Assembly: GCF_042477335.2 (NCBI RefSeq)
Contig: NC_091255.1
Location: 26,142,501 to 26,206,500 of the forward strand
Source: Ovis canadensis
Taxonomy: Eukaryota > Chordata > Mammalia > Artiodactyla > Bovidae
Direction of reading: 5' to 3'
Length of the DNA stretch: 64,000 nt
A model generated the notes under the pieces. The model was not told where the DNA came from. It saw only the letters and a list, made by a program, of their open reading frames with translations, and did no database searches. Positions 25,850 through 38,247 of this stretch are shown in pieces (position 1 is the first letter of the stretch; every line of letters starts with the position of its first letter). The translations under genes and the position numbers were made by a program.

Positions 25850-27500
25850 CAGTGATTAACTTTGTCGTTGACTAAAAAATGTCTTTATTTTACTCTTAGT
25901 CTTAATTGATAGTTCCAGTGGGTACAAAGTTCCTACACTGACATGTATTTTCACTCAGCATTTCAAGGATGTGAAAGATAACTCTTTTCAGTCTAACTGA
26001 AGTTCCTTTGTAGGCAGTCTGTCTTTTCTCTTTGATTAATTTGAATATCTTTTCTGTCTCAGGCTCCCTACAGGCTCACTACGAAGTATTGTAGTATCTT
26101 ATTTTCTATTTGTTTAATACTAATACTGTTGAGATTATTTGTGTGAGTGTACATGGATTCCTTTTAAAAAGTAAAATTTCCCCTTAAAAATTTTTCTCCT
26201 TTACATAACAGCTTTCTAAACTTTTTATTTTATATTGGAGTATAGTCAATTAACAATGTTGTGATAGTTTCAGGTGGACAGCAAAAGGACTCAGCCATAC
26301 ATAGACGCGTATCCATTCTCCAATTTCCCCTCCCATTCAGGCTACCACATAAAACTGAGCAGAGTTACCTGCGCTACACAGTAGGACACTGTTGGTTATC
26401 CATTTTGAATATAGCATTGTGTGCATGCATTTTGAGTGATACTGAATTGCTATTCTAGTTGTCTTTCAGGTACTATTTGCCTGCTGTGTCTTTTTCTATT
26501 TAATATTTAGGTTTTCTACGTTGTTTTACCTGTGTTTCCTATGAAAGATCATATGGCTAAGTTTTGGTATATGTGTATGATTCTAATCCATGCTGAGCTT
26601 TTTAAAAAGTAGTGTATTTAACCCATTTTCTCTATGGTAATTTATAAAATAAATTTTGAGTGTTTTATCTTCTCCTTTTTATCTCACCGTTGCTATGTTC
26701 CTTACGTCCACTGGATTGGTCATTTCTTTATTCAATTTTTTCTACTCAACTTTTGATCTTCTAAGTGGCTACCTTTAAATTGTTACACACATAATTAAAC
26801 ACTATTTTTCTAATAATATCAGTGGTAATCGATATCTCTATCTCCCCCTTGAAAAGACAGCATTACAAGATCCTTGACACGCTTTCATTTCCTCTTGCTG
26901 AGTGCTTCCACATTGCTATAACTGGAATTTGGTTCATAATTACTTTAATATGTAGACAATAAGTGCCATTCATTCATTTTCGCATTGTTTCTTCTTGTGC
27001 CTCATTCTTGCAAAGCATGTCTTCTGTCAAAGAAACTGACTAAAAAATGACATGTAGCAGTATCCTTTGTGTGCACCTAGGTTGGAGCACCCCTAGGGCA
27101 ACAGACATTTTGCTTCTGGATAAAACTGAACCTGGGTGCAAGGCCTCAGAAAGTGACTAGCGGGAGGTGAGAGATGGGACAGGACATACATATATCTATA
27201 GCCATATTGATATCTAGAGCCATTCATGTTGATATGTGGTAGAAACAAACACAATATTGTAAAGCAATTATTCTCCAATTAAAAATAAATAAATTAAAAA
27301 AAAGAAATTCTGACTAAAGTAACTCAAAGTTGTTATTTCAGAGTGAATTTATGGACAGCAAATTTTCTAAGCTCCTTTTGTGCCTTCAAATATTTATATT
27401 TCCTCTTCAAATTTGTCTGGTGGTTTGGCTGGAATATAGTTCTTAATTGCTACATTTATTTTCCTTTCAGCACTTTGAAGAAATTGTGAAACCGGCAAGT
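25850..27500 (-). mobile_element. Old L1-type fragments (antisense), including a separate L1 3' end
   Basis: 'agttcctttgtaggcagtctgtcttttctctttg' and similar phrases match the reverse complement of internal L1/HAL1 sequence. 26,218-26,425 ('tatattggagtatagtcaat', 'cagtaggacactgttggtta') is the reverse complement of a ruminant L1 3' UTR. 27,165-27,302 is a plus-strand L1 3' end ('caatattgtaaagcaattat', A-rich tail). Boundaries between pieces are approximate. Confidence 0.6.
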
Positions 27501-27971
27501 ATAATTCTGACTTAAACAGAAATGTGGCATGAAAAAAAAATATGTCTCTTGATGCAATCTTGTGAACCTAAAAATAACTTTACACAGGAGTTTCAACATC
27601 CCATGACTTGCCATTCTCTATGCCAATAAGAAATACAAAGATGCAAAATATTTACAATCCATCCAGCTAAAGAAAGAAACTTGATCAAGGGAGAGTAAAA
27701 GGTCTCAAGTCAAATTTGACATGCTGTTTCTATCATAAATTACAGCCTTCCTTGCTGTGCTTCTTGGCAGAGATAATATTTCCTTGAGATCTTGAATTGT
27801 TTTTATCAAACCTTTTCTTTTAGCACGTGAAATAAAATCTCATCACTCCAGTGTTTGGTTTACCTCCAAAGCTCATACAACATGTTTTAAAGAATTGCAT
27901 AAAATCAAATGTAAGAAATATTCGTCCATAACATATGCCTATTTTATTCATTTAGCCCTGTGAGTACTGTT

Positions 27972-28086
27972 TCTTTTAGCCTTACCCCGTGACATGCGGG
28001 ATCTCAATTTCCTGACCAGGGATAGAACCTATACCTCCTGCAGTGGAAGCGTGGAGTCTTAACCACTGGACCATGAGGGAAGTCCT
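27972..28086 (-). mobile_element. CHR-type SINE
   Basis: Reverse CHR: 'gggatctcaatttcctgacc', 'ctcctgcagtggaagcgtgg', 'aaccactggaccatgaggga'. 27,500-27,971 holds nothing recognised. Confidence 0.88.
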
Positions 28087-28288
28087 AAAATTACAGTCTA
28101 TCTAAATTATACCTAAATTATAAATAGTCTCAATTCTTTTACTGATGCATCTTCCATTCAATGTATAGATAATCTGTAAAATTTCTGGGCAGAGAGAGCA
28201 GTTCAATTTTCTGGCGTCCCCATGCCATCAAGCTTGAGTTTAAAGGTACATCATAAAATCTTCTGGGAAAAACGAACATAGCAGGATA

Positions 28289-28800
28289 TTCAAAATGGAT
28301 AACCAACAAGGACTTATTGCATAGCACATGGAACTCTATATTATCTATTCTATAGCACATGGAACTTCACTGGAAGGACTAATGCTAAAGCTGAAGCTCC
28401 AATACTTTGGCCACCTGATGCAAAGAACTGACTCGTTAGAAAAAACCCTGATGCTGGGAAAGACTGAAGGCAGGAGGAGAAGGGGATGACAGAGGATGAG
28501 ATGGTTGGATGGCATCACTGACTTGATGGACATGAGTTTATGCAAGCTCCAGGAGTTGGTGAAGGACAGGGAAGCCTGGTGTGCTGCAGTCCATGGGGGT
28601 CACAAAGAGTCGGACGCAACTGAGCGACTGAACTGAACTGGAACTCTACTCACTGTTATGTGCCAGTCTGGGTGGGAAGAGGACTTGAGAAAGAGTGGGT
28701 ACATGTATATTTATGGCTGACTCTCTTCGCTGTTCACCTGAAACTACCACAACATTATTAACTGGCTATACCCCAATACAAAATAAAAAGTTCAAAGTTT
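28289..28800 (+). mobile_element. L1 3' UTR split by a BovB 3' end
   Basis: L1 3' UTR sequence ('aaccaacaaggacttattgc', 'atagcacatggaact') is interrupted by a plus-strand BovB 3' fragment at about 28,367-28,641 ('ggaaggactaatgctaaagc' to 'gagcgactgaactgaact'). It resumes ('tgaaactaccacaacattat', 'accccaatacaaaataaaaa'). A 15-bp L1 phrase ATAGCACATGGAACT occurs twice (28,321 and 28,352) just before the BovB. Confidence 0.85.
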
Positions 28801-29164
28801 GAAAAACATTTAAAAAAAGAAAAGACCATAGCAGGAAGCTCTAGTTTTCCCACATGCTCTACTGAATCGTTGTGTCTGATGTTGCTGAAGAAAAGTCAGA
28901 TGCCAATCTAATTCTTATTCTTTTCTCAGAAATCTGTTTTTTCTCTCTGATAACTTTATTTTTTCATTTCTGATGCTCTAAAATATCATTATTACATGAC
29001 TCTGTACAGGTTTTTTCTTATTTATTCTGTTCAGCAATCATCTCCAAACCTGCAAATTACAAATAAAATTCAAGTGGTTTTTCATTAAATAAAAACAATA
29101 AGATACCATAAAACTTATATAAACGAGGAAGGTCTATGAATAGTTGAGATAATCTTTAAAAAGA

Positions 29165-29977
29165 AAAGTGGGGGAAAGGAAGCTTGCTCTATTGGATATT
29201 ACAATGTAATGCAAGACAAAAATAGGTGGGTATCAGTGCAATAGACCAAGCAATAAGAAAGAGAACTCTAGGAAGGACCTATTTATAAAGCGAATTTGGT
29301 ATACAATAAAGGAATCATCATAAATCAATAGCGACAGAAGAGACCATTTATTAGGCGAAGTTGGAAAAAGTTGGTTGCTACATGGAGGAAAACAAAACTG
29401 GATTGCTGCTGCTGCTAAGTCACTTCAGTCGTGTCCGACTCTGTGCGACCCCACAGACGGCAGCCCATCAGGTTCCCCCATCCCTGGGATTCTCCAGGCA
29501 AGAACACTGGAGTGGGTTGCCATTTCCTTCTCCAATGCATGAAAGTGAAAAGTGAAAGTGAAGTCGCTCAGTCGTGTCCGACCCTCAGTGACCCCATGGA
29601 CTGCAGCCTACCAGGCTCCTCTGCCCATGGGATTTTCCAGGCAAGAGTAGTGACAGAAGAGACCATTTATTAGGTGAAGTTGGGAAAACTTGGTTGCTAC
29701 ACGGAGGAAAACAAACCTGGATTGCTACCTAACATCATCTATAAGGGTGAACTTCAGATGAGTTAAGGAACTAAATATGTAAAACCATAAATCTAACTGA
29801 ATAAAATGTAGGATGACTGTGACCTAGAGACAAGGATGAACTTTAAACGTCAAAAGCACAAACCAATACTGGAAAACAATCAAGGACTTGATTATATCAA
29901 AATTATTTCTATTTATGAAAGATACCACATAAAGTTAATAGGTGACAGTACTGAAGACATTTGCAATGATATATGGG
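29165..29977 (+). mobile_element. L1 LINE ORF2 fragment with BovA2 insertion
   Basis: It matches L1 ORF2 near its 3' part ('ggtatacaataaaggaatca', 'gagaccatttattaggcgaa', 'gattatatcaaaattatttc'), with many breaks. A BovA2 sits at 29,408-29,649, flanked by a 77-bp duplication of L1 sequence. Confidence 0.85.
29408..29649 (-). mobile_element. BovA2 SINE, 5'-truncated
   Basis: It is reverse-oriented from CTGCTGCTAAGTCACTTCAG to CCAGGCAAGAGTA; the last unit lacks its normal outer end (CTGGAGTGGGTTGCC...). It is flanked by 77-bp direct copies of L1 DNA (29,331-29,407 and 29,650-29,726). Confidence 0.92.
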
Positions 29978-30966
29978 ACTGAGAAATCTGTATGCAGGTC
30001 AGGAAGCAACAGTTAGAACTGGACATGGAACAACAGACTGGTTCCAAATCAGGAAAGGAGTATGTCAAGGTTGTATATTGTCATCCTGCTTATTTAACTT
30101 ATACGCAGAGTACATCATGCGAAATGCTGGGCTGGACGAAGCACAGGCTGGAATCAAGGCTGCTAGGAGGAATATCAATCACCTCAGATTTGCAGATGAC
30201 ATCACCCTTATGGCAGAAAGTGAAGAGGAACTAAAGCGCCTCTTGATGAAAGTGAAAGAGGAGAGTGAAAAAGTCGGCTTAAAGCTCAACATTCAGAAAA
30301 CGAAGATCATGGCATCCAGTCTCATCACTTTATGGCAACTAGATGGGGAAACAATGGAAACAGTGGTTGACTTTATTTTGAGGGGCTCCACAATCACTGC
30401 AGATGGTGACTGCAGCCTTGAAATTAAAAGATGCTTATTCCTTGGAAGGAGTTATGATGAACCTTGACAGCATATTAAAAAGCAGAGATATTACTTTGTC
30501 AACAAAGGCCCATCTAGTCAGGGCTATGGTTTTTCCAGTAGTCATGTATGGATGTGAGAGTTGGACTGTAAAGATGCTGAGCACCAAAGAACTGATGGTT
30601 TTGAACTGTGGTGTTGGAGAAGACTCTTGAGAGTCCCTTGGACTGCAAGGAGATCCAACCAGTCCATCCTAAAGGAGACTGGTCCTTGGTGTTCATTGGA
30701 AGAACTGATCCTGAAGCTGAAGCTCCAATCCTTTGGCCACCTGATGCAAAGAACTGCCTCATTTGAAAAGACCCTGATGCTGGGAAAGATTGAAGGCGGG
30801 AGGAGAAGAGCATGACAAAGGATGAGATGGCTGGATGGCATCACTGACTCAATGGATAGGAGTCTGGGTAAACTCTGGGAGTTGGTGATGGACAGGGAGG
30901 CCTGGTGTGCTGCAGTCCATGGGATTGCAAAGAGTAGGACACAACTGAGCGACTGAACTGAACTGA
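29978..30966 (+). mobile_element. BovB LINE, 5'-truncated
   Basis: The plus-strand translation shows LRNLYAGQEATVRTGHGTTD, GVCQGCILSSCLF, RFADDITLMAES (FADD in place of YADD), [20 protein letters not shown] and [16 protein letters not shown]. It ends with the 'gactgaactgaactgaa' tail. Frameshifts break the ORF near 30,450 and 30,630. Confidence 0.94.
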
Positions 30967-31397
30967 ATATCTTAAGTATACAAGAACTCAAGGTCCACTT
31001 TTCTGTTCATCCATTCTCAGCATTGCTCTCATCCCCATGTGGTTGCAAAATGACTGCTAGAACTCCAGACAGAGTATCCTCACACAACTGCATCTAAACA
31101 CAGGAAGCAGTGGTTCCTTGTGCATTTCTTGGTCTCGTGGAGAAATACACACAGAAATTTCCTAGCAGAACTCCCGTCTGGTCCCACAGGCCGGGACTGG
31201 ACCACAAACCCATGCCCCAGCTGCAGGTGTGGCTGGACAAGCCTATTGGTGGGCACGACCAGTATTTAGGGTGGGAGACAGCATGGCCAGCAGGGGAGAT
31301 GGGTTAGAGAACGGCAGTTGCAGGATTAACAAAAAACATTGTCATATCTGCCCTCCGTTTTTTCCACTTTCTCCTGTCACTCCTCTAGATGGATGTT

Positions 31398-31648
31398 AGT
31401 GATCGATCTGAAACGCCAATATTGTGGCCACCTGATGAGAAGAACTGACTCAATGGAAAAGACTCTGATGCTGGGAAAGATTGAAGGCAGGAGGAGAAAG
31501 GGACGACAGATGAGATGGTTGGATGGCATCACTGACTCAATGGACCCGAATTTGGGTAAACTCTGGGAGTTGGTAATGGACAGGGAAGCCTGGTGTGCTG
31601 CAGTCAATGGGGTTGCAATGAGTTGGACACAACTGAGCAACTGATCTA
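31398..31648 (+). mobile_element. BovB 3'-end fragment
   Basis: The translation contains [20 protein letters not shown] and [20 protein letters not shown], ending 'tggacacaactgagcaactga'. 30,967-31,397 upstream is unrecognised except possibly L1 at its start. Confidence 0.92.
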
Positions 31649-31759
31649 GTGCTTGATCTACCCCTATGTCTTTCATTCCTCCAACTACTTTTTTTTTCAA
31701 TTTTTTTTCCTGATGCAGACATCTTTTAAAAGTCTTTATTGAATTTGTTACAATATTGC

Positions 31760-31890
31760 TTCTGGTTTTATGTTTTGTTTTTTTGACCCTGAGGCATGTG
31801 AGTGAGATCTTAGCCCCCTGACCAAGGACCAAACCTACACCCCCTGCATTGGAAGTTTAAGTCTTAACCACCAGACCATCAGGAATACCT
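31760..31890 (-). mobile_element. CHR-type SINE
   Basis: Reverse CHR: 'gagatcttagccccctgacc', 'ccctgcattggaagtttaag', 'aaccaccagaccatcaggaa'. Confidence 0.85.
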
Positions 31891-31909
31891 CATACTTTCT
31901 TTTCCTACT

Positions 31910-33479
31910 GTGTTCTGAGAAAATTTCTCCATCCAGTCTTCCAGCACACTTCACTCTTCTGTGTATCCACTCTGCCATTCAACCTAGCTCTCATTTTATT
32001 TTTGTAAAGTATGGTTTTCATCATTAAGATCTCCAATTTGATTCATTTTTGTCATACTTGTTCATGTTTCATGGATGAAATATCCTTGCATCTCTGTGCT
32101 GATATTAGGCTTATTCTAAAGGTTTCTCCAATTTTCTGCGTGTCCTCAATTAAAGTTCTTTTTTAAAAAATTCTATTTCAATGTGAGACTCAAGTATCTG
32201 AGGATTATCTACCACAGATCCAGTTTTTCCACCAAGGTTCCTACTAGATTGAAACCTTCTCTACTTCAGCCGCTGACCTTGGAGTCAGGGATGTTGAGGA
32301 GGTGTTGAGGAGGTGCAGATGTGATTGCTGGGGCTGATGCTCTGATGTGTTTTTCAGTGAGATTGGAAGATGGGTAGAATGTGCTACAAGGAAAGAAGCT
32401 ATTTTTTGGATTTAAGCGCTCATTTCTCCCTGCTATTGCCAGCCACTTGAGACACTGCCTTATCTCTGAGACACTGCTCCCATCTAGGGATGGCTGCATG
32501 ACTTACGGAGAGAATAGTACAGGGAAAACAGGCCTGGAGGCTATGCCTGTGCTACCCAGCTCCTATTGCCTGGCTTCTTTCTGGCATGTCCTATCTGAGA
32601 ATGGAGCTTCCACCTCTTGTAGCAGTATTATACACTGAATTCCCACATGCCCATTGGATTGCCATTACCCTCTTCAGCTCAATCCCATCTGACTTTAGTC
32701 AGGAATTTCTTACAGCCTCTGAGAATCTGTCTTGTTTCAGAGCACATCTATAAATACATTAAACACATGTTCTTAGCTATCAATTCCAGAGTTTGGGGAA
32801 AACAACTGGTTTCAAGATGTGCTCAGTTCACCATCTTGGACCCAAAACTCTTCAGTAAAATTCAGGTAAATGTTATTTTTGTTAAAAATCATCATTGTAA
32901 TTTTTCACTTACATATTTTTCTCTCTGTTCATTCAACCGTCTATCCTTCTGTCTATGAATACACAAAGGTAGAAATGTCTGGAATTCTTTTAACTTAATA
33001 GAGTTACTTCTGGGGTAGAATTTACAGTGATTTTCTTTTTTAACTTTTTTGTGAATTTATAATCAATATGTATCATTTTTACAAATAAATTCATTCTCAA
33101 AAGTATGTTAAGGTTAGTTGTCTTTGAGTGTTGAGATTACAGGTCATTTTAAATTTTGCCTATCTGCATTTCTCAATTTCAAATGTTTTAACTTTTGTTA
33201 TAATTGTAAGGAAAAGTTCAAAAAAGTGAACAATCTAAAACTGGGAACAACTAGGACCAGTAAATAGTTCAAAACTACTGCTCTACATACTAGAGAATTG
33301 AGGAGTACTGATATCTTCAAATAGGAATGGTTCAAGTCTTCATTTTTCAGTTTTTTAATGAAATGGATTATATCATGTACCAACAGGAAACACCCACATC
33401 AAGGCCTTTACAGTTAAGTCATAAGTACAGTCAAGTTATTCTTCTAAAAGTCCGTTCTCTGTGGAAACAAAATGCAAAA
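31910..33479. other. No gene seen; possible old L1 antisense at the left end
   Basis: 31,910-32,120 faintly resembles antisense L1/HAL1. The rest (32,120-33,479) holds no feature I recognise. ORFs here are short and lack family signatures. Confidence 0.5.
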
Positions 33480-33925
33480 GGGAGTTGAGAAGAAACCGGT
33501 CCAAATGACCAACAATTAATTCATGGATAAATAAAATGTAGTCTATCAATATGATAGATTATTTGACAATAAAATTGAATAGAGTATTGATATATGCTGT
33601 AACATGGATGAAACTTGAAAACTTAACACTAAATGAAAGAAACCAGTCACAAAACACCACATATTGTATGATTCCATTTATACTAAATGTTTAGAGAAGG
33701 CAAACATATAGACACTGAAAGTAAATTACTTGTTACCTAAGCCTGGGAGTGCTGGAGGGAAATGGGGAATGACTGATGGGTATAGAGTTTCTTTCTGGAA
33801 TTATAAAAATCTTCTAAAATTGACTGTGGTGGCAGTTGCAATACTCTGTAAATATACTAAAAACTATTGAATTTTACACTTCAAATGGGTCAACTGTATG
33901 GTATGTGAATTTTATCTCAATGCCC
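33480..33925 (+). mobile_element. Old mammalian L1 (L1M) 3' end
   Basis: It follows the classic L1M order: 'aacatggatgaaacttgaaa', 'tgtatgattccatttatact', 'aaactattgaattttacact' and 'gtatggtatgtgaattttat'. Confidence 0.85.
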
Positions 33926-35862
33926 CCCCCCTTTTTTAAGAAGCAACTGTTTGCTTACACTTCTGCCTCTGTGAGGAGTACTCAGACTTCTCCTTGGGCC
34001 TCTGAAATTACACTCTGTACTAAGGAGGCTTGCTCAGAAACCCATCCTGTGCAAGAACAAGAGCATTACTAGCTTCACAGCCACTTATAAAGGGCTTTGT
34101 GATGTCTAAAACACTCTCCATTTATTTTTCCTCCACTGGGTAGAAGTGAAATAATTGAAAACAAAGATTACAGGTCAGAACAAGACTCAGAGTGCTAGCG
34201 TTATTGCAGCTAGAGACTAGCGGTGAAGTGGCATCAGGCTCGATCACAGGAGCTCCTGAGCAGGAGGGAGCTTATCAAGGAACCAATAGTGAAGCTCTCA
34301 CATATACTACTTCACTTCATCCTTAAAACCACCTTTAGTAGCAGGCATCACAGATCTGTGTTTTACAGCTGAGGAAATGGAGGCTTGTTTAGAGAAAGCT
34401 AAGGAACTTGCCCAGAACACACAATTAGGAGGTTGTGGAGTCACCTCCTAATGGAGTGTGGAGTGTGGAGTGTAAAGCACCAGGGAATTATACAAAGATC
34501 GAGGAGAGTGAGAAGATAAAAACTTACCTCACTTGAGGACAACTCCAACAAACAGCCACTCAGATGTCACCATTTAATGCCTGTGTTCTTGGCAGGCATT
34601 TTGATACACAGGCATTTGGTAGCTTTCTCTTCTCTGGAAGTCTCCGTTTCTCCTCAGTCCCTTTTCTGAGACAATTTTTCCTGAACTTTTTGTTACCCGG
34701 GTTGTCTCAAGAGCATTTCACTGTCCCTTTCTGAAGAATAGTCAGAGCCAAATAAATGCCCTAACTTTACCGGGTGGTCTGGTGCAAGCTAATAAATTCA
34801 AGGACCTCTTCACTGCCTTCACTTCTCAGGACCTGATTACCGTTTCTTCAGGATACAGTAACACAGAACCACAAGAAAATCATAAGATCTGTGAAGTCTA
34901 GTCAGGGAGGGTTTTTCAAACTCACATTTATTTTTAGGTATTATAAGGAATCTGTTGTATTTTTTTATGTATTAGTGCTTACTGCTTCGGTCAGTGTTAG
35001 CCATCATATCCCCACCACCATCGCCACCACACACACACTGATAGAGTTGCAAGGTTTCCTCCTGCACAATGCTTCTGATCAGTCCATATTTTACCACTGC
35101 TTTGCCACTGTAACCAGATCAATACAACAGAACCCTCGGTCTCAGATAACATCAGGACTTGCTTCCAATTCTTTGGACTTCTAGCCCAGGTTCACTGCAT
35201 TAGTCCACACTGCATCTAATGTTGCTGATTCCAACACATTATGTGCAAAGTCTTGACAGAGCTGCGTGGTTACTAGACAAATAAGCAGTCTGCATTAAGT
35301 TGGTAAATCACGAGCTATTTTTAGGATATTTCTCTTCTCAGTTGGCAAATTCAACAATACAGATAATCTGTCCAAATTTTAAATAAGAACCTTGTGCTGT
35401 CAGAATGGATCTTCCTAGTAGAAATTGTTTCTGGTACCAGGTGGTAGCATTTCCATTATGTAATATATAAAGTAAATGTATTTATGAGTGAATGGCAACA
35501 GTTTCCCCTGATATCACACAGTTTCTCTTTGCTCAAAACTTTAATCAGATTAAAATAGAGAGATCTTACACATGACTCCTCATATACCTGGGTTTTTTAT
35601 TTCATCTAGTATCTATAAATTTCCCTTTTCAAACCACCTCCTTAGGATCCTTAGCAGAAAGCCAAGAACAGCAATTCAACTCTTTTTTTTTTTTTTTAGC
35701 AATTTAATTCTAATGGAATTCTCATTCCATTAGATTGTAGCCTGCAGATAAGCAGAAGGTAAAAAGTACTCTCTATATATTACTCCATTTAATCCTCCCA
35801 GCAACTCTATGGAAATAGATATGTAACAACAAAAAGTACACTGCTATAAAAAGATGAGATTC
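33926..35862. other. No gene seen; contains a MIR SINE
   Basis: 34,300-34,442 is a plus-strand MIR ('ttttacagctgaggaaatgg', 'gctaaggaacttgcccagaa'). 35,770-35,830 has a weak MIR-like phrase. 34,453-34,475 has a short (GGAGTGT)n. Everything else is unrecognised. Confidence 0.65.
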
Positions 35863-36061
35863 TGCGTGTGTGCTCAGTCATGCAGAGTCTTTGCCCCCAT
35901 TGACTGTAGCCCATCAGGCTCCTCTGTCCATGGGATTTTCTAGGAAAGAATACTGGAGTGGGTTGCCATTTCCTCCTCCAGGGAGTCTTCCCTACCCAGG
36001 GATCAAACCCATATCTCTGGTGTCTCCTGCATTAGCAGGCAGATTCTTTTAGGCAAGCCCC
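35863..36061 (-). mobile_element. Bov-tA SINE
   Basis: Reverse Bov-tA: GTGTGTGCTCAGTCATGCAG, TGTCCATGGGATTTTCTAGG, 'tgcattagcaggcagattct'. Confidence 0.88.
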
Positions 36062-36129
36062 TATTACCCTTCTTTCTCTTTCTCTTTTCCTGCCTTCTAC
36101 TAAATTGATAGACTTCTATATTCTCTTTG

Positions 36130-36345
36130 GGGGCTTCCCAGGCGGCCCAGTGGTAAAGAATTTGCCTGCCAATGCAGGAGACGCAGGTTTGATCCCTGGG
36201 TTGGGAAGGTCTCTTGGAGAAGGCAATGGCAATCCACTTCATTATTCTTGATGGGAAATCCTATGGACAGAGGAGCCTGCTGGGCTACAGTCCACGGGGC
36301 CACAAAAGAGTCAGCCATGACTTAGCGACTAACTAACAATAAATA
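36130..36345 (+). mobile_element. Bov-tA SINE
   Basis: Plus orientation with a tRNA-like head (GGCTTCCCAGGCGGCCCAGT, 'aggtttgatccctgggttgg') and a body ending 'agccatgacttagcgactaa'. Confidence 0.9.
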
Positions 36346-36514
36346 TTCCCTTTCATAGCTATGCTTGTTTGGAAATTATAGATATCTTCTTTTTCTTTCA
36401 ATAATTCCTCTTTACTTTTAAAGGACACACTTAACCTTTACTCTGAATGTTCTTCAGCTATGCTTCCTCCTAGACATGAAAAGGTTCTTATTAAACAGGT
36501 CCTCTCTCATTATT

Positions 36515-36786
36515 CGAAGAAGGCAATGGCACCCCACTCCAGTACTCTTGCCTGGAAAATCCCATGGGCGGAGGAGCCTGGCAGGCTGCAGTCCATGGGG
36601 TCATGAAGAGTTGGACACGACTGAGCGATTTCACTTTCACTTTTCACTTTCATGCATTGGAGAAGGAAATGGCAACCCACTCCAGTGTTCTTGCCTGGAG
36701 AATCCCAGGGACAGGGGAGCCTGGTGGGCTGCCGTCTGTGGGGTCGCACAGAGTCGGACACGACTGAAGTGACTTAGCAGTAGCAG
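36515..36786 (+). mobile_element. BovA2 SINE, full dimer
   Basis: This is a complete element flanked by an exact 11-bp duplication CTCTCATTATT (36,504-36,514 and 36,787-36,797). Confidence 0.95.
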
Positions 36787-36802
36787 CTCTCATTATTAAG
36801 GC

Positions 36803-38247
36803 AGCAGTTCTTTAACTGTGCTTCCCAGGACCCATTCAAGAATCTGCAAGGTTAAAGCTGTTTTATAATATCACTAAGATGTTGCTTTTTCCCACTCTGT
36901 TGACATTTGCACTGATGATACAAAAGCAATGACGGGTGAAACAGCTGGTGCCTTAGCATGAATCAAGGCAGTGGTACCAAACTGTCCCAGGAGTCATTGT
37001 ATTCTTCATTGTCATAAACTCACAGAAAAAGAAAAAAAGGGGAAAAAAAGCCAGTTATGGTTCAGAGTGCCCTTGATGAGGCAGTAAAAGTGGATTTTAT
37101 TAGATTTTGACCCATCAATACATCTCTTCAAAAATCTGAGTGATTATATAGGAAATATGCATAAAGTACTTTCACTGTACACAGAAATACAGCGATTTTC
37201 TCTTGGAGAAGCACTCATGTGATTGTTGAACAAACCACTTTTTTCACAGAACATCATTTTTACTTGAAAGACCCATGGTTCTACAGACATTGGTGTGTGA
37301 CTGTCATTTCCTTGAAAACAAAACGAACTTGTCACTTCAAAGAAAACAAATCAGTACTTGCTGCAACAAAATGAATTTAGGCTTTCAAGCAAAAAGGCTA
37401 TTAATGTAGTCCCTTCTCCAACTACATGTCTGTATGAGACTGAATTTTCCTCAGATATTTCAGAAATAAGAATTTATGAATAATGTGTTTCATCTATAAT
37501 AACATGAAGATGAATACATAATTTGTATATAAGAATCCAGTTGTCTTCTAAGCCAAACATTAAATACATTGGCAAAAATGTACAAATAATGCCACTCATT
37601 AAATTTCTGTCTTAGGAAATATTTTTCAGAAAAAATTCCAAAATAGCAGGCCTATTATTTGTAAATTAAATAATAATTTTTAAATATTAGTTCTAATTTC
37701 TAATATGGTAAATATTGATATAGCACATACGCACACAAAGCTCTTTGGGCCTGCAATAATTTTTAAGAGTATAAAATGATCCTGATAGCCAAAGCTATGG
37801 TTTTCCCAGTAGTCATGTACAGGTGTGAGAGTTGACCTGAAAGAAGGCTGAATGCCGAAGAATTGATGCTTTCAAAACTGGTACTGGAGAAGACTGTTGA
37901 GAACAGCAAGGAGATCAAACCAGTCAATCCTAAAGAAAATCAGTCCTGAATGTTCATTGGAAGACTGATGCTAAAGCTGAAGCTCCAATACTTGGGCCAC
38001 CTGCTGTGAAGAGCCAAGTCATTGGAAAAGACCCTGGTGCTGGGAAAGATTGAGGGCAAGAGGAGAAGGGGGCAACAGAGGATAAGATGGTTGGATGGCA
38101 TCACTGACTCAATGGACATGAACTAGAACAAACTCAGGGAGATAGTGAAGGACAGGGAAGCCTGGCGTGCTGCAGTTCATGGGGTCACAGAGTCGGACGT
38201 GACTTAGTGACTGAACAACAAGACCAACACATTTGGAAACTGTTGGT
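36803..38247 (+). mobile_element. Charlie-like hAT DNA transposon with transposase remnant, split by BovB
   Basis: It starts with a degraded terminal repeat ('cagcagttctttaactgtg'). It then follows hAT transposase sequence: 'gacatttgcactgatgatac', 'cttagcatgaatcaaggcag', 'ttttttcacagaacatcatt', 'ttccaactacatgtctgtat'. The end region is 'ctctttgggcctgcaataat'. A plus-strand BovB 3' fragment occupies 37,788-38,218, after which 'catttggaaactgttgg' resembles the outer terminal repeat. Stops and deletions are many. Confidence 0.75.
37788..38218 (+). mobile_element. BovB 3'-end fragment
   Basis: 'aagctatggttttcccagta' to 'cggacgtgacttagtgactg'. This is the C-terminal coding part and tail of BovB, inserted in the hAT element. 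Confidence 0.92.

Noticed and set aside
36476-36772. ORFs of about 80-100 codons in BovA2 and Bov-tA SINEs on both strands (also at 1.1, 23.7, 29.4, 56.2 and 58.0 kb)
   Set aside because: These are non-coding SINE sequences. The repeated peptide phrases simply reflect shared repeat sequence.
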